A stretch of DNA of 64,000 bases from Selaginella tamariscina. Lineage: Eukaryota > Streptophyta > Lycopodiopsida > Selaginellales > Selaginellaceae. The stretch lies in the NCBI GenBank assembly GCA_003024785.1, contig PUQB01000197.1, forward strand, positions 351,929 through 415,928, written 5' to 3'. Position 1 is the stretch's first letter. Every line of letters starts with the position of its first letter. This document shows positions 23,017 through 34,440 of the stretch, piece after piece. A program made the position numbers and the translations under genes. The notes below the pieces were generated by a model. It was not told the DNA's origin, did no database searches, and worked only from the letters and a program-made list of their open reading frames with translations.

Positions 23017-23937
23017 GGATGAGTGAACCCTAATATCAGGAGAAGGAAAAGGTTGTAATAATAAGAGAGGCCATGATATTATGAAGAGAACCATAATATC
23101 AAAAGGGCCACACCACGAGAGAACTGTAATATTAAATATTAATTAGACAAAGAAATGGAACCATGAACCTTTTCAATGAATAAAAACATAAATCAATTAT
23201 AACAAAAAAGGCAACTAAAATATTGTTTATATCCATTCCAATCACTTTTAACCCATATTTAATATTAATACCATAGATGAATTAGCGAGCTACTTGGATA
23301 TGTGCTTTAAAAAGAAGAATTTTAAAAACTTTTGTGAGCAATATTCACTATATAAAACATACTTGATGCTTTCTTTCTCGTGATTTTGAATTTTATAAAT
23401 TAAAGGAGAGCAATTGGTCACTCTACAATATTATTATTAAAGAATGTCATTTTTTAAATAAGTCTTTTATGCACTCTTGTTCTTATCACAGCTTATGTAT
23501 TAATAAGGATGGTAACTCCTAATTGTATGTATTAATAAGGATGGTAACTCCTAATTGCATTCATGAGAGTGTTATGTGGTGGCAACAATATAAAGATATT
23601 GACCAAAATGATTCGATTAATTCGGAGAGTGATGACTTAAATAAAATGAAGAGATTTCTCTATATAATTAAAGAGAAAGTATTTAGAAATAGATTAATAG
23701 GTTGATTATGTTTGATAATATTTTTTTATTATTGTAAATATTTTATAATGAAGAATAATACGAGTATTTTAAGATATTTTAGAAATATTCCTTACTAAGT
23801 AAGGTTAATGAAGGATTAATTTGTTAATTAATTAATATTTAAGGCTTAATTATATATTTATTAAATATTTAATTAATAATTAAAATTTAAAATATTCATT
23901 AGCAATTTATTTTATATTCCCATTTTCATGTATCACT
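23017..23937 (+). other. Spacer at the centre of palindrome 1, carrying a transposon-end fragment
   Basis: The unique spacer between the arms. 23017-23206 has a small hairpin (CCATGATATTATG ... CCATAATATCA). From about 23207 to 23935 it matches 53820-54523, the HAD-like gene end and the terminal region of the giant transposon. The match stops just where the terminal inverted repeat would begin. Confidence 0.75.
23207..23705 (+). pseudogene. 3' fragment of HAD/FCP1-like transposon gene
   Basis: Corresponds to the last part of the gene at 53040-54060. YLDMCFKKKNFKNFCEQY matches YLDTCLRKKNLENFCEQY there, and the downstream text (ATGTATTAATAAGGATGG, then GAGAGTGTTATGTGGTGGCAAC) is shared. The catalytic part is absent, so this is a dead fragment. 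Confidence 0.7.
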
Positions 23938-26111
23938 CATCATTTGATAATATTAAGTGATCCAATGTAAACCTAAAACCCTCACTACATTGTTTATTAA
24001 TATAATATTTAGAAAAGCTAATTCCTTAAACTATATTTATAATATTTATAGTTCTAAAATGGGAATATTTATAGTTAATAACTAAAATTAATTCTTAATA
24101 CCTAAAATGGGAATATTTATAGTTCTAATTAATTTTTAATAATTAATAATAATTTTAATTATTTAACTAGTATTTATTAATAATTAATTAATCTTCTTTA
24201 TTGTAATATACTTATACTTAATACCTTTTCAAATCTATTTAGTTCTCATTAATTGTGTTTAATTAGTAATTTCTTAATAATTATTAAATTATGAGTTATT
24301 CACATTTTATCATTTTATTCCCAATTTAGTTTGAATCTGATTTAATATTTAAAAATATTAAGCAACATGTAATTTTAAATTACCGTATATAATTGAATTT
24401 AACTCAATATATAGCCCCTTAACCTTGAACAAAATAGAATATTCACTAAAATTTAATTAACATTTTAAGCCAAATGATAGTTACTATAATCAAGTTTTAT
24501 TCTAAATCATTCATTTAACATAGAATTTTATTTATTATTTCTCATTTGAATATTCAATTAATGAAATTACCATTCATTTTACATGTAGAGTTTTAAATTA
24601 GCTATTTTTGACAGAGAAAATGGTTAAAATAAAAAATAAGAAACTGTCAAATTTATGCTCTGGTGAGGATGGTTTCATAGTGTGGTAGCTGGTCTGTTCA
24701 CCTCCCTCTGGCTCTTGGAGAAGTTTCACTTCTGTTGTTAAGTCTTTTAATATGTATATGTTAAAAATTAATAAATGATGATGGTGATGATACATACATA
24801 TATAACTTGCTTTTATATAGATTAGATATGCATGAATAATCTTGTAACTTCACACTGAAAGTTTGGTATTGCATATACTTTATATAATTATTAATGATAT
24901 GTATATATATGAATATATGTACTAACTACTAAGTGTCTATATATTCTATTTTTTAATTGATTTTGTAAATATAAATCCGTATGCAATTTCAGAATACATA
25001 TAATCATGTTCCAAGCTTTTATGTTTTCTTAGAAGGGCTTAGAATTTTGATGATGTATCCCAAAAAGAATTTAAATTTTAAATAATAACTTATATTTAAT
25101 ATACAATTAAAAAGCTGGCAATATAAATCGCTTGTTTTCTATTTTAAATCAATTTTCAAAATCAAATATAAATTGAAAGTGCAGCCGACCTTACCTAATA
25201 CTTAATATGGCATCGCATTTGGTACATGTAGCAGAAACAGACAATGTATTTTATGTTTCCAGCGGACCCGCTGAAATAAATTTCTCAAAAGCTTTTAAAA
25301 CTTTTTTTTTAATTTATTGTGCATATGTTACGATAGTATATATATATCTATACATATATACGGCAATATTAATTTAGGTAAATTTTTAATTCGAATAAGT
25401 TAATTAAATAAAAAAAATTAATAATTAATGAATTAACACGTATAAACTCTAATTATAAGCAAACTATTGTTAGTATCTTATCTTGTGTTTTCATTTTAAA
25501 ATATTAATTATTATTATTATTATTTTAATTGAAAATGTTAATAATTTCTTAAAAAAATAATTAGAAAGCTGTATTTAAAACACACAAAGAAACCAACTTA
25601 ATATCGACTTCTTTACTAGTGTTTAATCAGTATTTATACGTGAATTTACACGATTTATATTCAATATATAATAAGAATTCGTTTACAAAACTGTCGGGAC
25701 CTACAAAATTCATTTAATTATTACCTTGTGAAAGTTTATTAATTTTGATACGAGCCCAAAGAATTATATTAATTTAAACAATATTAATTTAGATAAGTTC
25801 TATTAAAAGTTTTAATATTTCAAATACATAATATCATGTTTATTTTATATGATATAAAATATAATATATTAATCTTACGCACGATGGACCGGTAATATAT
25901 TTAGACGGACGAGATTTACCACCCGATACAGATATCAAATATATATAAATATAATGTACTTCGACATTTATATACAGAGTAGTTCCAATCTGTTTATACT
26001 ATATTTTGTTATTTTTATATTTAAACCTATCTTCCTTTATTATATTAAAACTTACTATAAGATATTTTATGTAAAGTTACAGAAACTTTAACTCTTGATA
26101 TAAAACACAGT

Positions 26112-27248
26112 TTTGATGGAGCAATTCCAGCCTGGTGGATAACGTCGGTGGTATGTTATTGTCTAATCACACTGTAAAGTTAAGAATATACTGTCATACA
26201 CCAGCTATAAAAGAAGGGTCGAGGACTCGAGGATCATCTAATCCTATATCATCTGTTTTAGCCAGTTGCTGTTGCTTATTTTACCATTGATCATGTATTC
26301 GGCAAGAACAGAAATATTGCAGAGATCGTTAAATCATTCGACTTTTCCAGGGTAAAACAACACACATTCATGCAACTCGATGTTAATTTCTTGTGCAGAT
26401 CGACGTGAGAGATACCAGCAAACATGACTATCTTACTGTTGGTCTTGCACCTTCCTTTGGGAAGCTCAACAGCAGTAGTATCAAACAGCTAGATGATCAT
26501 CTCAAGGTTATGATTACGGGAACCACCAAGCTCATAGCGAGAATACCTCCAGGGGAAAGGACATGGGACAATGTGGTGAGTGCCCTCCAGCAAAACACGC
26601 TGATCGAGCCCATGGAAGATGGCATTCATAGATCTGATAAGTTGATCAAGACTGGCATAAACTATTTCAAGGTTGATGGTTCACCTGACGAAGGGATTGT
26701 GCATGAGGTGAGAATCAGAGATGTGCAGTCTTGCTTTGAAATTGATGAAATTTCAGGTGAACACATGGTTTGTCAATCTTATTAGAGATGAAGATGTCCT
26801 GAATGCAACTCAAATCGATATCAAAGTTCTGGGACGTATTGTTGCTCAGACTGGAGCTGCCATTGACAGTTTCGAGACTTTTTTCACCAAGCACGAATCG
26901 CACCAGAAAACAATGCTTGACATTGGAGTGTTAAGATATCCAGACATTGATCAACCATATTTTAAGGTACATAGCATTCTTCCTCGCACATAAAGTTCAG
27001 AGTTTTGTGCAGGTTTACCGTATAAAACTTGATGCTTGGTCCGACTGCACTAGAGTACTTTTTGTCCAGGATGACTCCAATGGCATAACCGGGGGTAAGC
27101 TCTAATCGTGCACACTAAAATGTGTGTTTTACATTGATTTACAGAGTTTAATGTTCGAAAATACAAGCCTCGTGAGAGTGTTATGAAGGGGCTGAAGGCT
27201 GAGACAATAGAAAAGGCTGTGAAAGAAGCTGAAGATCTCCTTGGGTAA
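26112..27248 (+). CDS. Unrecognised six-exon protein (truncated at 5' end?)
   Basis: Six exons join in frame with GT-AG introns, mostly 46-50 bp: 26112-26151, 26262-26351, 26399-26707, 26757-26966, 27013-27094, 27145-27248. Protein features in order are FDGAIPAWWITSV, AYFTIDHVFGKNRNIAEIVK, DYLTVGLAPSFGKLN, IPPGERTWDNVVSALQQNT, LIRDEDVLNATQIDIKVLGRI and VRKYKPRESVMKGL, ending KAVKEAEDLLG. There is no signal peptide or membrane segment in what is visible. The first visible exon opens at a splice acceptor without a clear Met, so upstream exons are missing or unrecognised. I do not know the family. Conservation in both arms and consistent splicing argue that it was a real host gene next to PCC13-62. 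Confidence 0.65.
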
Positions 27249-27564
27249 TAAACACTGTTTCGAGTTGAATAAGTCAAATAAATGGCTTGGATTTGTGGTA
27301 CACAATGTAATTATATTAAGAATTTCGATGTCGTGTATACGAGGCTAAGGAAAGAAGGAAAAAAAATTATATATATTGTTAATAAACTTGCCCATCCATT
27401 GAGTTTTTATTCTTTTTGCATCATTTTGGGAGTGCCACGCCTACATTGCCAACGTGTACGTGCCTGCTGACGTCGCGCTCTCCCGAGCACCAAATATCCA
27501 TCTCGCCCCTCCATATCCGCCGTCGGATGCTACTCTTTGATTACAATTCTTACCTCTACTGAAA

Positions 27565-27835
27565 AGAAACGTCACATCAGAGAATTCGTCGATAATGTAA
27601 AATGGCCCCAAGCTAAATCCATCCCGGGTGATTGACAGATAATGTAAAATGGCCCCAAGCTAAATCCATCCCAGGTGATTGACAGAATCTCAAGACGAAA
27701 CGTTACATTAAATAGTTTGTCGATGATATAAAATGGCCCCAAGGTAGATCCATTCTGGATGATTGACAGAACCTTGAAATGAAATGTCACATCAAAGAGT
27801 TTGTTGATGATGCAGAATGCCCCAAGGTTAATAAA
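27565..27835 (+). repeat. Minisatellite, about four degenerate units
   Basis: AATGGCCCCAAGCTAAATCC recurs at about 27600, 27647 and 27733 (variant), with a further variant near 27813. Each is followed by a GGxTGATTGACAGA stretch. Present only in the right arm. Confidence 0.7.
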
Positions 27836-28039
27836 AATTGCCACCCAAGTACGTATATACGTTGCATATACTGTATGTGTGTATATACAATCTCTGCATT
27901 AGTGCATGTATACAGTAGCTCACTAATGTTACACGCACGCACGCACACGGAATGGTGGCTAAATACTGTCAAGGCAACCTTATACTTAAGATGGCAAACA
28001 GGGCTTTACAGTGTTTATGATTATATCTGTGAATTTCAG

Positions 28040-28450
28040 ACAAGCTTGGAGACAAGAAAGTCAAAGCTGACGTGGATAATAAGGCTGACGTGGAAATTGG
28101 AATGACACGTACTAGAAAGGAAGAGCAGGTACACTTATGTATATACGTCTCTCTCTCTCTCTCTCACACACACACAAACACACACGCACGCACGCACACA
28201 TTCTTTGTTTTACAGAAACCATGGATATATCTTTGTAGAACTAAATGGACCTGCGGTGCTTTTGGTGGTTCAAGAGTTAGGATCAGGTAATAAGTTAATA
28301 TAGTTAAAAGTTAAAGTTTTGATTTTTTTATTCTTATTTTGTAATCATTAATATTAATAAATAAAAAAATTAATAATACCACCAATAAACCCATATCCTT
28401 GCAGTAATGTTGAGCAGGAGAAATATTTGGGCAGCCAATCCCAAACTTAG
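28040..28450 (+). CDS. Unrecognised small gene, three C-terminal exons
   Basis: Exons 28040-28128 (KVKADVDNKADVEIGMT), 28216-28286 (IYLCRTKWTCGAFGGSRVRI) and 28405-28450 (SNVEQEKYLGSQSQT, stop). Introns are GT-AG and the phases are compatible. The first exon needs an upstream partner I could not find. The same exons occur in the left arm with decay. The family is unknown. A CT/CA microsatellite lies in the first intron. Confidence 0.45.
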
Positions 28451-29887
28451 TCTTCCTTGAGGTCTGGAGACTTAATATATATTTAATTTTATATAAAAAA
28501 GTTTTAATAATATTATATAGTTTTATATAATAATCTTTCTAAAATATATATTTTAAATATTTACATTGAAACAGGTCTTGAGAGAGGAGAATTTAGTCGA
28601 AGACACTTACGTGTTAGCAAATAAACAAGGTATATTAATATAAAACTTAACCATTCTCATTAAACATAAAGTATATTCTAGAAATCAACCAGAATTAATT
28701 TAGTGTGAAGGTCGAAGGTTCGACCTCTGGTAATGTGCGTGCGTGCGTTGATGATCTTATTAAGCCGTCACTTCAACTGTACGTTTATAAGTACTTTTTT
28801 TTCATATGTACGTGTACATTGCGTGTGTATACTCCAACTGAACACGTAAAGTACTATACGTATATAAAACAGAGACGAATGGTCTAGTGGTAACACATCG
28901 GAGTTTGACTCTAATGTTTTTTTTTTAATATTTTTAATAATTTTTTAAAATATGTGTGTGTGTTTGTGGTGTATATGCTGTCAACGTGATGATAGTTGTT
29001 TGCATGCATGTACTCCAGCACTAAATAGATATGCGTATATTATTGTTCATCTCTACTTTAAATATAATGATATATTTTTTTATATAACAGTAAAATATAT
29101 TATTATATTTATTTCGTCATATTATTCGCACACACTGTTGTAGTGGTGCTTTTGGAAACATTACTTTGGAATCTTTAATATAATATTCTAGTATATACAG
29201 AACTTCTCTGGGCTTTGCTTTATACTTTTCATTCCCACATTTGAACTTTTCTCCACTTTATACTATTCCTACATACCTAATTAAATGTTAACATGAGATT
29301 AGTGGTAGTTAATCTCCGTCAACGTCATCAGTTTCGTAAGTAGGTAGAGTTGTGGAAGATTATATGGTTATTTAAGGAGCATGTACAAAAAAATATAACT
29401 CTTCCTGGTTTTCTTCGTTTATTCCCTCGCCGTCTACCTATCTACTACTAAGTCTGTTACAAATTCTGTACATCGGCCATACATGCTCATCCTCGCAAGC
29501 AGCTACATCATCTGCCACGTCCGCAGCCACGTCATCATGGATGTTATAGGTAGAGTGCTGACTTTGCCACTTTTTTACGACCATTTACTTGTCGTATTAC
29601 ACACGCGCACACATACACACACATATGCGTGTGTAGATAAAGATTTCCTATATATCATGTGAAATAGTAAGGCAACCCACGACTTACCATCTTTATGGAA
29701 ACAGGTGTACGTTTTCAAATCCGTGCCACGCAGCTCAATTTGTTGAATTAACTTCAACCCCTCCACTCTGTAAGTGACGCATGTAACGTTTTGCATGTGT
29801 ACTCTGACCACCACAATTAAAGACCCTGCTATAAATCCCCCATAGCCAAATTCTCTAAGCACATTCTCTCCGTCCGGTACCGAAAAC

Positions 29888-30136
29888 ATGCTTTGGGTCG
29901 CTCTTTTGTCCTCTCTCTTGCTGGGAGCCCTGTTGGCTTCTGCAAACCCACCAGATACTTCCTATTGTGACCAGGTCTGTGCAGATTCTCCAAGTCTTAT
30001 ATGCCTGGTGTGATATAATTCTCTAATACAGGTATCGTCTTTTGTGTATGAGCCGAAGGAGATTCCAAAGGCCGACAAGAAGCTGCTGGCATTCCCTGAA
30101 TCTGGAGTATCTCGAGACAGAGTTCTTCGGGTTCGG
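29888..30136 (+). pseudogene. Truncated right-arm copy of PCC13-62-like gene
   Basis: Exon 1 (29888-29974) gives an intact signal peptide, MLWVALLSSLLLGALLASA, with a cleavage-like ASA followed by NPPDTSYCDQ. The 57-bp intron (29975-30031) matches the left copy. Exon 2 starts VSSFVYEPKEIPKADKKLLAFP. It loses frame by a two-base change and is cut at about 30136 within the EFFGF block, replaced by LTR sequence. The ferritin-like core is therefore missing. The upstream region (29300-29880) still resembles the left-copy promoter, so it might be transcribed. Confidence 0.85.
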
Positions 30137-30713
30137 TGCGTTCAAGGTCATGTACTTAAGGTTATCCAAACTTAAGTTTGTTTAGCAGAACACTCGTGTC
30201 CGCCTACGGTGCATACTCATGTCCTTATTAAGTACTAGCCTTAGGTCTAGGGTATGACTTGGCCACTCAACCTTTAGGGGTTAGTCGTGGTTCAGGGTAC
30301 CCCTTGTCGCCCTAAAGAGGTTATACTTCTGGATGAGGGTGATTCTTCAAGGGGTAAGTGACAATGCCTTAGCTCTATCATGGGAGTATGTGTGAAACAC
30401 ATCTCCTTTGTGGGGTTAGGGCATGATGGGACATGATCCTAAAGTTTACTCAGGTTATCCTCCAAGGTTCAGGGGATGGTTATTCTAGGGGACTTAAGGT
30501 AGGACTCTAAGTCTTTTGCCTAATTGGGCCTCTAGGGTTCATGGGATGGTCATTCTAGATGACTTGGGTAGGACTCTAAGTCTACTGCCTAATTGGGCTC
30601 TGAGTCAAACTATTAGGATTATCTTGAAAGACTTAGCATTGCTCACATAGGGTGATGACGCCGGATGGCCACTTGGCAGCCACGTGTTGGCCTTTCAGGT
30701 TAAAACTTTGACA
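30137..30713 (+). repeat. 3' part of an LTR (TGTCATAG...TGACA family) at a junction
   Basis: Matches about 59806-60318, the 3' third of the long LTR farther right, and ends at the LTR terminus (AAAACTTTGACA). Its left edge is fused to PCC13-62 exon 2 and its right edge abuts the splice site of exon 3 of the ParB-like pseudogene. It marks a deletion or rearrangement joint. Confidence 0.85.
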
Positions 30714-33020
30714 CCTTCTCTGTACATGCTTGCACGGCTAAGTTTTTCCACCAAATCCTCTAGTGCCTTATCTGGCGAAGGATTTTTCGATCCATCATGA
30801 ATATTTGAAATGGTTTCTTGCAAGTAGTGATGTTACTACTCATAAAGTCTCCGAATCCGACAACAAACATCTGTAGGGTTTGTCATGATTCGTAACATCC
30901 TCCTTTATAAGGTTCAACTCAGTTCTTCGCTGCTGAAGGACTGCCATAAGAAAAGACGTCATTACGATATTCTCCTTTCTGGCATTGACATGCAATAGAT
31001 TCTTGCCCAGATTTTCCGATTGGTTCACCCATTGGACAAGCATATCATCGTTTGTCACATGTAGATATTTGCTGACCTCTTTATATATTAAAGCCAATGT
31101 CCAACCCAGTTTATAATAGTGTATTCCCAATCACTCTTTGAAGTGCCTGATTGTCTTCAGCTCCATTGCCTTGAGATGAAAAGGAGAAATGGGGCTGCTG
31201 TTATTAATCTGTAGTTTGCCATCAATCACCAAATCAGCTAAGACATCCATCTCCTTCACCGTTGTTCCGTTCAAAGGCTTCAACCATGTGAGCTTAAAGT
31301 CGTTGTCTACATCCTTCATAAATTGAACAAACTTAGCCTTTGCCGTCTTACTGGGTTTCTTTGTAGACTTCTTCGAGGATTCCCCTTCACTTGTCTGCTT
31401 CTTCTTCAGCGTTTCTTTTGCAAATGATTCCATAATCCCCACCATTTGGTAAAGACCTTGTCCTCGGGGCAAAAAATCAACATCATTAGAAAGGATGTTT
31501 CCTTTCTGCCCACTTGGGCAAAATCAACTGCTACAATTTCTTTAACTTTCTGAAAATTAAAAAAGAGACATATTAATATATTGGCGAGATAAATCCCGCC
31601 AAGACAATTTATTTACCCGATATTTTGCACTTTGTTCTCTCCCTGCAGTAGCTCTTTGTGGTCGCCCAAGATTTTTCCACATGGATTGCGTGTGTTTGAA
31701 CTTCTCCCATATTTTGCTGTTGTAATGATTGGTGTCGGTAGCGTCCCATTCTGCTGATAGCTTATGGTATTGCTCGGTTATGAGATTCGGCTTAGCTAAA
31801 AATGTCGATCTTTTTGTCAGTTTCTCACGGGTATGCTCGGAAAGTTTTGTTACCATCATTCCTTTATTGTGTTCATCGAGAAGTCATTGGGCTGTCATTA
31901 GCATGTGTTAGTCGCTAATAATGTAATACCTAATTGATTTTTTTTCTTTATTTGGATCTTTGTGATTTGTTTTGGTGTTGTCATTCACACTATCTCAGTG
32001 CCTTTTTTTTTTTCATAGTATAGGCACAAAAACATTATGTGGAACGATGTAAGAATTGTCGTTCTTTATCTTCTCCATGAACTCAGCTACACGTTCCTAG
32101 TTGAGTGGCATGTAATTGAAGTTGGGGTTAACGCTGCAATACTTAACCCTACACTCATAAATCCTATCATCTAATATCATTTCCTTATAACTTATTACAG
32201 CATGGGATGCCACATGTGCAGCTGATAAAACAACAAATGATCTTCTTTTGCAATCAGAATCAACATGTGTGAGCCCTGACTGTAGCTGTTCTAATGTTCT
32301 TGGCACACTCTTCTAGTTTCCGAAGATTCCTAAGCAAATTAAACGTGATCTGTAAAGAACTTGAGATCAAGCCACCCTCTCAATCTCCCTAATGATGTCA
32401 CTGTGTTCTTCTTCAATAAGAAGAGGGACGATTGCTTCACTTGTGGATGTTTTGTATTGTGAAACAATATCTGTTGTAAATATACCTACTCGATGAGTAT
32501 TGAGATCCTCGAAGTAGATATCTAATATAATTCCTTTCATAGATGGGATTTCGTTTAGTTGAAGAAGAACTCCATAATTGACATCATTAGTGAACACGTG
32601 AACGTCATAATTCACAATCCGATAGAACCACCTAAGGTTCTTGTTGTATCTCGCATCCTCCGAATCCGAAAATGTGACATTGGATGGAACAAGATATATA
32701 TTTCGAGCATCGTCCAATCTTGTTTTGCAGCATGCCCTCGGGTACTTGATTAATAAATCTAGTTTTCATTGTTTTGCTTGTCCATGCGATGTGACAAAGG
32801 TTAGTTTAACAGCAACCATGGTTGATCCAATGCGCTTCCCATTTATTTGAAATATGACCAAGTTGATTCCATAATCCCCCTACCCATCTCATCTCTTCCT
32901 CTTATCTTCAATGTCACCTCAATTCCACATCTGAATACAAAAATGATTACTTCTTCAAACACATATCCAAATATAACATGTTTTCTATTAATTTTTATCT
33001 AGAATTTGATAACACTAATG
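30714..33020 (-). pseudogene. ParB/methyltransferase-like gene, copy A (decayed)
   Basis: Parallel to the plus-strand gene at 49717-52816. Long matching pieces remain: 30840-31130 and 31131-31472 for exon 3, 31557-31859, 32097-32306 and 32367-32717 for exon 2. The initiator region has lost its ATG and the first donor GT is changed to AT. A stop replaces Gln in the ParB-like segment (PLN-stop-ER near 32100). Exon 4, the methyltransferase-like part, is absent beyond 30714. It keeps the frame at the spot where the inner copy has a one-base deletion, so decay in the two copies is independent. Confidence 0.85.
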
Positions 33021-33469
33021 ACTAAATTTCCTTGTTAAATTAATTAGTCCTTCTGCACAATAATACACTATGAATACAATTCATATAAAAATGCACAGAC
33101 ACTCGTATAAACCCAAATATACAATACACTAATAAAACTTTACAGAGTCCATACATATTTTTCTCTAAAGTGTTCAAGCTATTTAAATGGCGAGAAATTA
33201 TAATATATAGACAAACATGTGCTTATATATATTAATACACTGGTAAATTTACATACATCCTTCTTTGTCTTATAGAGAAGTGGACGGGATTAAGTGTCCA
33301 AAACTCATGTTTGTGATAATGTAAAAAATTGGTATCATTTGGTTTTAGAACCACCACAAATGTGAGCTTTGGATAGTTTTACATGGTTTACTGGCTTTTA
33401 CTCTAAATATTATAATAAGATTATAGAAGTAAATAAAAAAAGATAAAGAACTTATATATATCAATACAC

Positions 33470-33680
33470 ATGTATATTCACATGGAAGGGGTGGCAGGAT
33501 TAATCCTGCCACCCCTTCCATGCCTGGTGGGTGGCACCCCACACTCTTTGAGACATAAAGGGTGGTGGGATTAATCCTGCCCACCACCCTTATCCATATG
33601 AGAGTGTTGTGGGGCATGATTAATCCTACCACCCTTTAGGCACAGCATGGGTGGCGGATTTTATCACGCCACCCTCGCAC
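33470..33680. repeat. Contracted palindrome array, copy A (ParB-gene side)
   Basis: Four to five degenerate copies of GGCGGGATTAATCCCGCC (for example GGCAGGATTAATCCTGCC and GGTGGGATTAATCCTGCC). They sit upstream of the minus-strand ParB-like pseudogene. The inner copy has over 20 units at the matching place. Confidence 0.8.
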
Positions 33681-33846
33681 CATGTAGATGCACACACATA
33701 TATATGTATATGTATATACAAGCGTGTGCGAGAGATAGATAAAAAAAATTAAATTATATGGATACACACTCATATACATGTATATGTATATGTATACATG
33801 TGTGTGCGTGTGTGTGCTAAATAAATTAAATTATATAGATACACAC
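33681..33846. repeat. TG/TA microsatellites
   Basis: Runs of TATATGTATATG and GTGTGTGCG. No gene. Confidence 0.7.
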
Positions 33847-34440
33847 TATTAGGAGCATAGTTAGACATTGGTAGAGTTTCTTATTATTTCATGGGCAATA
33901 TAATGGGAAAATATCAAAACAATATATATTGTGGAAGAAACCGAGAGTAAAAAGGATATGTCGGAGTACGAGTTACTAACGTAATACGGGTCATCACCGC
34001 AATACAATACCAGCGGAGTATGACGTGTTTGGATAAGGATAAGAAGAAGTTACAGTAACTGAATGGATAAGGTTGGGAGGCAGTTGTGATAACTGCTAGT
34101 ACGGGACCTAGAGTACGGGTATAAATAAATCAGATTAGGACTAGAAGGGCATCCCGAATATACTGTTATTTTGTACTATGTGCCATGCGCAGACATAATA
34201 TAAGTTTTCTTTCTCTCTCAATACGTATATCTCTTACTCGTATTTTTGTACTGATCTTCTTTCCAGTACTGTGACGGGATCCATAGTATTGTTACCTGCT
34301 ACACACCTTGCCATCCTTACCCTCTTTCCTGACTTTCTGATGTCTGATTACGTTTTTATCTTATTCCGGTAGACCCTTAATACGGGTTTATCAACGGCTA
34401 TCTTACTGATGTACGGAGGGTAGGATTTTACGGTTCAACA
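33847..34440 (+). mobile_element. Probable solo LTR (about 594 bp)
   Basis: Present only in copy A and flanked by CA-repeat DNA. It starts TATTAGGAGCATAG (likely from TGTTAGG) and ends GGTTCAACA. Inside are a TATA-like GGGTATAAATAAATC near 34118 and an AATATAAGTTTTCTTTCTC stretch near 34196, typical of plant LTR promoter and polyadenylation regions. No internal domain is seen. Confidence 0.55.

Larger units (their letters stand above)
23938..30138 (-). repeat. Right arm of large inverted duplication (palindrome 1)
   Basis: Reverse complement of the left arm, without gypsy element II and without the 12-14.7 kb duplication. It ends abruptly inside PCC13-62 exon 2, where an LTR fragment begins. 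It gained a minisatellite (27565-27835) not seen in the left arm. Confidence 0.9.

Noticed and set aside
23017..23937. Palindrome 1 as one giant transposon with 6-kb inverted repeats
   Set aside because: The outer ends are not symmetric: the left gene continues intact past the arm and the right ends in an LTR fragment. No TIR or duplication was found at the arm ends.
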